In this document: in pieces, positions 6,324 through 10,248 of the stretch
How positions within the stretch are numbered: position 1 is the stretch's first letter
How the letters are laid out: each line of letters opens with the position of its first letter
Assembly (NCBI GenBank): GCA_043800105.1
Contig: JAZDNJ010000041.1
Coordinates: forward strand, 1 to 10,248
Reading direction: 5' to 3'
From: JAFGTE01 sp043800105
Lineage (GTDB): Bacteria > Patescibacteriota > Gracilibacteria > UM-FILTER-43-11
Length of the DNA: 10,248 nt
Position numbers and translations under genes: made by a program
Notes under the pieces: model-generated
Database searches by the model: none
What the model was told of the DNA's origin: nothing
Seen by the model: the letters and a program-made list of their open reading frames with translations, nothing else

Positions 6324-7250
6324 TTAGATTTCCAGAAGCTTCAGCATAAGTGACTTCTGGGCGTGCAAACGGTTTTCGGCTTGATCAAACACAATACTCT
6401 GCGGACCGTCAACCACTTCGGCGGTTTGCTCCATACCCCTCATGGCCGGCAGGCAGTTCATAAAAATGGCATCAGGCTTGGCAAAACCCATAAGCTCTCC
6501 ATTCACCTGATAAGGCTTAAAAATGTTAATTCTTTCCTCCTTCTGTTCTTCCGAAATATGATAGGACATCCAGGAATCGGTATAAATAACATCCGCGCCG
6601 CTGACTCCTTTTTTTGCGTCATGAATAACCTCGACGGTCGACCCCGAATTCGCGGCCAGCAAGCGCGCCTTCTCAAGTACAACTGGTTTCGGTTCGTAAT
6701 CCGCTCCCTCAGGACAGCAGACGCTGATGTCAATACCCATGATGGAACAGCCAAAAAGGAGTGAATGGGTGACATTGTTGTAACTATCCCCAAGATAAGC
6801 GAGTTTCAGCCCCGCCAGACGGCCCTTTTTCTCCCTGATTGTCTGCAGATCGGCCAGAATCTGGCAGGGGTGCGAAAAATTGGTCATCGCGTTTATAACG
6901 GGAATAGTGGCGGTATTTGCCAGCTCAACCAGGTCTTCATGCGAACCGATTCTGGCCATAATCAGATCGACGTATCTGGAAGCTGTTTTGGCCGTATCGC
7001 TCATGGTTTCCTTCTTGCCGAGGGGCGAGGTGGCGACATTATAATAGATTGCGTGTCCGCCCATCTGGGTCATGCCAACCTCAAAACTCACTCTGGTTCT
7101 GAGCGAGGCTTTGTCAAAAATCATGAGTAGTGTCTTACCGTTCATTTTTTGTGAATATTTAGACGGCTCTTTCTTTATTTTGTCAGCCAAATCAATGATC
7201 GAAATGATTTCCTCCTTAGTAAAATCGGTTAGGTCAGTTAAATTTTTCAT
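6324..7250 (-). CDS. argF: Ornithine carbamoyltransferase
   Basis: This 308-residue enzyme joins carbamoyl phosphate and ornithine to give citrulline in arginine synthesis, or runs in reverse in the arginine deiminase pathway. The carbamoyl-phosphate domain shows FDKASLRTRVSFEVG (SLRTR 49-53, in place of the commoner STRTR) and NFSHPCQILADLQT (HPCQ 127-130). The ornithine domain shows LAYLGDSYNNVTHSLL (about 150-165), TDSWMS (224-229; the usual form is DxWxSM) and NCLPAMRG (265-272). The last is normally HCLPAHRG; the catalytic-loop Cys266, Leu, Pro and Arg271 are kept. QAENRLHAQK (290-299) is the standard C-terminal signature. Length is normal and no domain is missing. Acetyl- or succinylornithine specificity is less likely because the DSW and CLPA signatures are of the ordinary OTCase type, but it is not excluded. 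No arginine deiminase, carbamate kinase or other arg gene is near. Its ATG lies 18 bases after the fmt stop, so the two are probably co-transcribed; the spacer has no Shine-Dalgarno sequence. Confidence 0.93.
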   Translation of the reverse strand: MKNLTDLTDFTKEEIISIIDLADKIKKEPSKYSQKMNGKTLLMIFDKASLRTRVSFEVGMTQMGGHAIYYNVATSPLGKKETMSDTAKTASRYVDLIMARIGSHEDLVELANTATIPVINAMTNFSHPCQILADLQTIREKKGRLAGLKLAYLGDSYNNVTHSLLFGCSIMGIDISVCCPEGADYEPKPVVLEKARLLAANSGSTVEVIHDAKKGVSGADVIYTDSWMSYHISEEQKEERINIFKPYQVNGELMGFAKPDAIFMNCLPAMRGMEQTAEVVDGPQSIVFDQAENRLHAQKSLMLKLLEI

Positions 7251-7268
7251 GAATAAGGTTGTTAATTG

Positions 7269-8186
7269 CTATTTAAGTTGGGTCCCGATGAAATCAGGAT
7301 GGCCATTGATAAAATCATGCAGTGACTGGGCGTTTCCTCCCTCAATTTGTAATTCCAGCGTGTGAATAAGGCCATCGCCGCAGACAATTCCGTCCCGCAA
7401 AACCATGCCAGGATCGCCGGAAAAATGGCCTTCCCGTGTTTCGGCTGAAAGGATTTTCAGTCTCTTTCCCTCAAAAAACGAATAGGAGCCGGGCCATGGG
7501 TCAAAAGCGCGCATCCTGGCCATAATCTCCCCGGCAGGCCGGCTCCAGTCAATCTGTCCGTCCGCCTTGGAGATTTTGCCGCAGTAAGTGGCTTTAGCTT
7601 CATTCTGGTCTTCCGGCTGAAGGCCGCTTTCGATTTCAAAAAGAACACGGGGCACTTCCCCGGCCGCAAGCTTTGCAAGCTTATCGGCAAGCGACTGCGC
7701 CGTGTCGTTTGCGGCGATGCCAAGTGTAAACTGCCTGTAAACCGGACCGCTGTCCATTTGCCGCACCATCTTCATAAGGCTGATGCCTGTTTTTTTATCC
7801 ATATTTAAGATGGAAGCCTGAATAGGGGACGCGCCGCGGTACTTGGGCAGTAATGAAGCATGCACGTTCAGGCAGGCGATTTTGGGAATATCCAGAACCT
7901 CCCGGCTGAGGATCTGGCCGTAAGCCATCACCAGAATGATGTCCGGATTCAGGTTGGCCAGCCTCCGCACGCTAAGGTCCGCGTTGATATCAAGCGGCTG
8001 AAAAACTTCGAGTTCCAGTTCTTCCGCTACCAGCTTTACAGGTGAAGGCTGCAGCTGAAGTTTGCGGCCGGCCGGTTTGTCCTGACCGGTCACCACAAGA
8101 ACGACATCAAAGAGCTTCGAAATCTTACGCAGAAGCTCCGCGCCGACCCCATCCGTACCCGCAAATATGATTTTTAATTTTTCCAT
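7269..8186 (-). CDS. fmt: Methionyl-tRNA formyltransferase
   Basis: Fmt formylates the amino group of methionyl-initiator tRNA using 10-formyltetrahydrofolate, so that the tRNA is directed to translation initiation. With the ATG at 8186 the product is 305 residues (MEKLKIIFAGT), the usual family N-terminus. The frame stays open to an ATG at 8246, but those 20 extra residues are not conserved-looking and would cover the promoter region. Visible landmarks: TGQDKPAGRKLQLQPSPVK (33-51), YGQIL (89-93), the formyl-folate site CLNVHASLLPKYRGASPIQ (105-123) with catalytic N107 and H109, and D145 in QMDSG. The C-terminal tRNA-binding domain begins at about 200 with GKISKADGQIDWSRPA and continues with AFDPWPGSY. 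All expected catalytic residues are present. It is the first gene of a minus-strand run with the ornithine carbamoyltransferase (18-base gap). Fmt is often next to def; no def is visible here. Confidence 0.95.
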   Translation of the reverse strand: MEKLKIIFAGTDGVGAELLRKISKLFDVVLVVTGQDKPAGRKLQLQPSPVKLVAEELELEVFQPLDINADLSVRRLANLNPDIILVMAYGQILSREVLDIPKIACLNVHASLLPKYRGASPIQASILNMDKKTGISLMKMVRQMDSGPVYRQFTLGIAANDTAQSLADKLAKLAAGEVPRVLFEIESGLQPEDQNEAKATYCGKISKADGQIDWSRPAGEIMARMRAFDPWPGSYSFFEGKRLKILSAETREGHFSGDPGMVLRDGIVCGDGLIHTLELQIEGGNAQSLHDFINGHPDFIGTQLK

Positions 8187-8194
8187 TTGATTAC

Positions 8195-8223
8195 ATAATA
8201 TTTCATTTACCGCGCCACCGCAA
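8195..8223 (-). promoter_or_regulatory. Candidate promoter for fmt, possibly leaderless
   Basis: On the minus strand TTGCGG (8223-8218) is followed after 17 bases by TATTAT (8200-8195, 5 of 6). The box ends 8 bases before the ATG at 8186, so a transcript would begin within a base or two of the start codon. No Shine-Dalgarno sequence is present. If real, it supports the 8186 start over 8246. Confidence 0.35.
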
Positions 8224-8228
8224 ATACT

Positions 8229-8256
8229 TGGACATGCAAGCTTCACTGTTTAATAT
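8229..8256 (+). promoter_or_regulatory. Candidate promoter for the DHH phosphoesterase gene
   Basis: TGGACA (8229-8234, 5 of 6) and TAATAT (8251-8256, 4 of 6) are 16 bases apart. TATAAC at 8254-8259 is an alternative -10, but with a 19-base spacer. The leader to the ATG at 8278 would be about 15 bases, A-rich and without a Shine-Dalgarno sequence. It is back to back with the fmt promoter candidate. Confidence 0.42.
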
Positions 8257-8277
8257 AACCTCTAATAAAAACACAAT

Positions 8278-9237
8278 ATGAAGCTCGATAAAAATGAATT
8301 ATTGGCCATCAAAACGGCTATAGACAAAGCCGATACAATCTTATTGATACCGCACAAAAGTCCGGACGGGGACACGATCGGATCGGCATTTGGCCTTTAC
8401 CATACATTAATTGAAATGGGGAAGAAGCCTGCCGTAGCCTGTGTGGATGAGCCGGCACCGGTTTTTGCCTTTATACCGGGTATCGAAACAATAAAAACCG
8501 GCATCGATCATATCGATTATGATTTAATAATTATTGTGGATGCAGGCGCGACACATTTAACCGGTGTGCACGAGCTTTATCCCGCACTTTTCAATAAAAG
8601 CCGCGAAGTGGTCAACATCGATCATCATCCGACAAATGACCTTTACGGAAAGTACAATGTGGTAGTGCCGACGGCCGCTTCAACGACCATGATCATCTAC
8701 CAGATGCTGACGGATCTGAATCTGCCTTTAAACAGGAATGTCTCCACCTGTCTCCTGACCGGCATTTATACTGATACGGGAAGCTTCATGCATTCCAATA
8801 CTGATACAGAAACGCTTCAGATAGCCGCCAGACTGCTGGCCAGAGGGGCTAACCTGAGGGGAATTTCCAAAGAAATCTTCAACACCACCAAAATTTCGAC
8901 CATGCGGCTTTGGGGCAGGGTTTTAAAAAATACTTATAGGACTTCAGATGGTGTGACTATGTCAGTGGTCACTCAAAAGGATTTTAACGAATGCGGGGCT
9001 GCCTACGATGAAATGTCGGGAGTTGTGGACTACGTGAACGCGGTTCAGGATTCCCTTTACAGTGTCATTCTGACCGAAAGACAGGGGGTTGTAAAAGGTT
9101 CCTTAAGAACGCTGAATGACGAGGTTGATGTGTCTGCGATCGCTTCGGATTATGGCGGAGGCGGGCACACAAAAGCCGCGGGTTTTACCGTAAAAGGACG
9201 CCTTGAAAAAGAAGTGCGCTGGAAAGTGATCGACTGA
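8278..9237 (+). CDS. DHH/DHHA1 phosphoesterase, NrnA-like (nano-RNase / pAp phosphatase)
   Basis: This 319-residue cytoplasmic enzyme belongs to the DHH superfamily, whose NrnA members degrade 2-5 nt RNA fragments and, in many cases, remove the 3' phosphate from pAp; some relatives hydrolyse cyclic-dinucleotide products such as pApA. The metal-binding motifs are in order: HKSPDGDTIGSA (26-37), the Asp of IIIVDAGA (D88), NIDHHPTN (113-120, the DHH motif) and TGIYTDTGSF (161-170). The DHHA1 substrate domain ends with YGGGGHTKAAGF (292-303). There is no CBS, GGDEF or membrane part, so it is the short NrnA form rather than GdpP. Whether it favours nano-RNA, pAp or pApA cannot be read from sequence. 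The start MKLDKNELLAIKTAI fits the family. NrnA is often near rbfA/truB; here it stands alone, divergent from fmt. Two in-frame stops (TGA at 9235 and 9241) end the frame, and the next promoter begins immediately after. Confidence 0.92.
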   Translation: MKLDKNELLAIKTAIDKADTILLIPHKSPDGDTIGSAFGLYHTLIEMGKKPAVACVDEPAPVFAFIPGIETIKTGIDHIDYDLIIIVDAGATHLTGVHELYPALFNKSREVVNIDHHPTNDLYGKYNVVVPTAASTTMIIYQMLTDLNLPLNRNVSTCLLTGIYTDTGSFMHSNTDTETLQIAARLLARGANLRGISKEIFNTTKISTMRLWGRVLKNTYRTSDGVTMSVVTQKDFNECGAAYDEMSGVVDYVNAVQDSLYSVILTERQGVVKGSLRTLNDEVDVSAIASDYGGGGHTKAAGFTVKGRLEKEVRWKVID

Positions 9238-9239
9238 TA

Positions 9240-9269
9240 TTGACAATGCATATAGAAAAATGGTATTAC
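9240..9269 (+). promoter_or_regulatory. Strong promoter candidate for the methyltransferase-domain gene
   Basis: A perfect TTGACA (9240-9245) lies 18 bases before TATTAC (9264-9269, 4 of 6), which is preceded by TGG to give an extended -10. The -35 starts 3 bases after the DHH gene's TGA. Transcription would begin near 9276, about 20 bases before the ATG at 9297. It is the best overall promoter match in the window with the clpC one. Confidence 0.58.
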
Positions 9270-9296
9270 TAAAGTGTAAGGCCATAATTTTTAACA

Positions 9297-10248
9297 ATGC
9301 AAGGCGGGAGAAGTTCATCAAAGCCACCAATAAATCACGACACTGCTAACATGGATAAAGACAGGGACGGAAATCGTCTTCCCTCAGAATTTGGCGAGGT
9401 ACCAGAGCCGGCATCAGCATTAGCTGAAGCTGAAAGCGACCTTATTCTAAGACCTATTGTTAAAGCAGGGGTAAGGGACGTTGTCACACGGGTTATAGTG
9501 GCCGCTGCTGGCAGGACTCATTCCACACCAATGGCGCCAAATAGACTACCCATTATGAACGCGGCTTCAGTCACCAAAAGAATCCGCAGGAAAGGTGACT
9601 CTGAAGATAGGGAAAAAGTCCGGGCGAAGTTAGAAAGCGGCCCTAGGCCTGTTGTCCGCGTAGGAACTACAAGGGTAAAAAAAGTGAGAGGGGAGATGAA
9701 CGGGATACTAAAAGGCAGGACAGTCAATAGAGACCCGGCAAAATCCGTAGAGGAATATGCTCACAAGTTAAGCGAAATATTCAGGAGGATTAGTAATCTG
9801 TATGAGCAAAATACGTTAGAGGCACACGAACAAATTGTCAGACTTCTTAATGGACTGAGTATATCAGCGCCTCAGAGGTGGGAAGATATTCACAACGCTG
9901 GAAACCTGAACCTATCGACCTCTGCCAGTGAACAGCCGAATGTATTTGCGCAGCGTATTGCAGATATAATAAGGGGGGAAGAAAGTGGTAAAACCGAACA
10001 TCCGGAACAGAAATTATTATTAGATCTTGGTTCCGGCAGGGGGGTGGATGCAAAATGTATTGCAGCTGCCGGCGTTAACGTAATCGGCGTCGACATCAGT
10101 AACGCTGCCGTAATGATGGCAAATGCAAATATAAAAGGCGGCGAATCCGGGGGTCGTAGCGGTAATATTATTATTGCGAAGGGGGATTTTCTGCAGATGC
10201 TTGAAGATTGCGTGGATCAGCCAATTGATTACATTTATTCGCATTCCG
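9297..10248 (+). CDS. Large unrecognised N-terminal region fused to a class I SAM-dependent methyltransferase, 3'-truncated by window edge
   Basis: The frame runs without a stop from the ATG at 9297 to the right edge (317 residues). It cannot start further upstream because of an in-frame TAA at 9285-9287; the ATG at 9351 is an alternative. Residues 1-235 match nothing I know. They are Arg-rich, hydrophilic and probably partly disordered to about 150, then helical (about 150-225). From 240 a Rossmann-fold methyltransferase begins: motif I is LLDLGSGRG (241-249, SAM loop), then IGVDIS (263-268, with D266 as the expected ribose-binding acid), then AKGDF (294-298) and DYIYSHS near the edge, where the post-II and motif IV strands should lie. 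The pattern resembles the UbiE/TehB-like small-molecule methyltransferases, but the substrate-deciding parts are outside the window. Arg codons are mostly AGA/AGG (20 of 27), but the DHH gene shows a similar bias (8 of 12), so this is no sign of transfer. It has its own promoter candidate. Confidence 0.82.
   Translation, partial: MQGGRSSSKPPINHDTANMDKDRDGNRLPSEFGEVPEPASALAEAESDLILRPIVKAGVRDVVTRVIVAAAGRTHSTPMAPNRLPIMNAASVTKRIRRKGDSEDREKVRAKLESGPRPVVRVGTTRVKKVRGEMNGILKGRTVNRDPAKSVEEYAHKLSEIFRRISNLYEQNTLEAHEQIVRLLNGLSISAPQRWEDIHNAGNLNLSTSASEQPNVFAQRIADIIRGEESGKTEHPEQKLLLDLGSGRGVDAKCIAAAGVNVIGVDISNAAVMMANANIKGGESGGRSGNIIIAKGDFLQMLEDCVDQPIDYIYSHS

Noticed and set aside
8187..8246. Twenty-residue N-terminal extension of Fmt from an ATG at 8246
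   Set aside because: The extra residues do not fit the Fmt N-terminus and would overlap both divergent promoter candidates. The ATG at 8186 gives the canonical KIIFAGT start.
9235..9243. UGA recoded as glycine, as in some candidate phyla
   Set aside because: The TGA at 9235 ends the DHH protein exactly where the family ends, and no other gene here contains in-frame TGA.
9297..10248. Horizontal transfer of the methyltransferase gene from its AGA/AGG-rich arginine codons
   Set aside because: 20 of 27 Arg codons are AGR, but the neighbouring DHH housekeeping gene has 8 of 12, so the bias does not set this gene apart.

Overview
The window reads as a stretch of an ordinary bacterial chromosome with standard stop codons (TAA, TAG and TGA all end genes here). 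The most likely source is a member of the Candidate Phyla Radiation (Patescibacteria) or a similar reduced-genome, uncultured lineage. This is inference. It rests on three things: a short GC-rich palindrome spliced in frame into a glycosyltransferase gene, a habit I associate with these genomes; a small P/Q/G-rich protein with a charged coiled-coil tail of a type I associate with them; and isolated members of pathways (chorismate mutase, ornithine carbamoyltransferase) sitting beside housekeeping genes. No rRNA, tRNA, CRISPR array or insertion sequence was seen.

Layout. Bases 2-1438 (+) are the 3' part of an unrecognised gene running in from the left edge. A GT4 glycosyltransferase (1460-2623, +) follows and meets a stand-alone AroQ chorismate mutase (2620-2889, -) tail to tail, overlapping by 4 bases. 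A 114-base divergent gap with two candidate promoters separates the mutase from a small soluble coiled-coil protein (3004-3540, +). A 60-base gap with an AT-rich inverted repeat then separates it from a convergent minus-strand cluster, read in the order fmt (8186-7269), ornithine carbamoyltransferase (7250-6324), clpC (6261-3601). The clpC gene also has its own good -10/-35. A second divergent gap leads to a DHH/DHHA1 phosphoesterase of the NrnA type (8278-9237, +). Just after its stop lies the strongest promoter-like sequence in the window. It drives a gene cut by the right edge (9297-10248, +): about 240 unrecognised residues followed by the start of a class I SAM-dependent methyltransferase fold.

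How the genes fit together. Most are independent household functions: initiator-tRNA formylation (fmt), protein quality control (clpC, with a ClpP-docking IGF tripeptide), nano-RNA or pAp turnover (the DHH protein), surface glycan synthesis (GT4), and single steps of aromatic amino acid and arginine/citrulline metabolism. I see no defence system, secretion system or mobile element. The least explained parts are the two edge-truncated genes, the small coiled-coil protein, the palindrome inside the glycosyltransferase, and the absence of a convincing Shine-Dalgarno sequence before any visible start. Two genes have -10-like boxes so close to their ATG that leaderless mRNAs are plausible.
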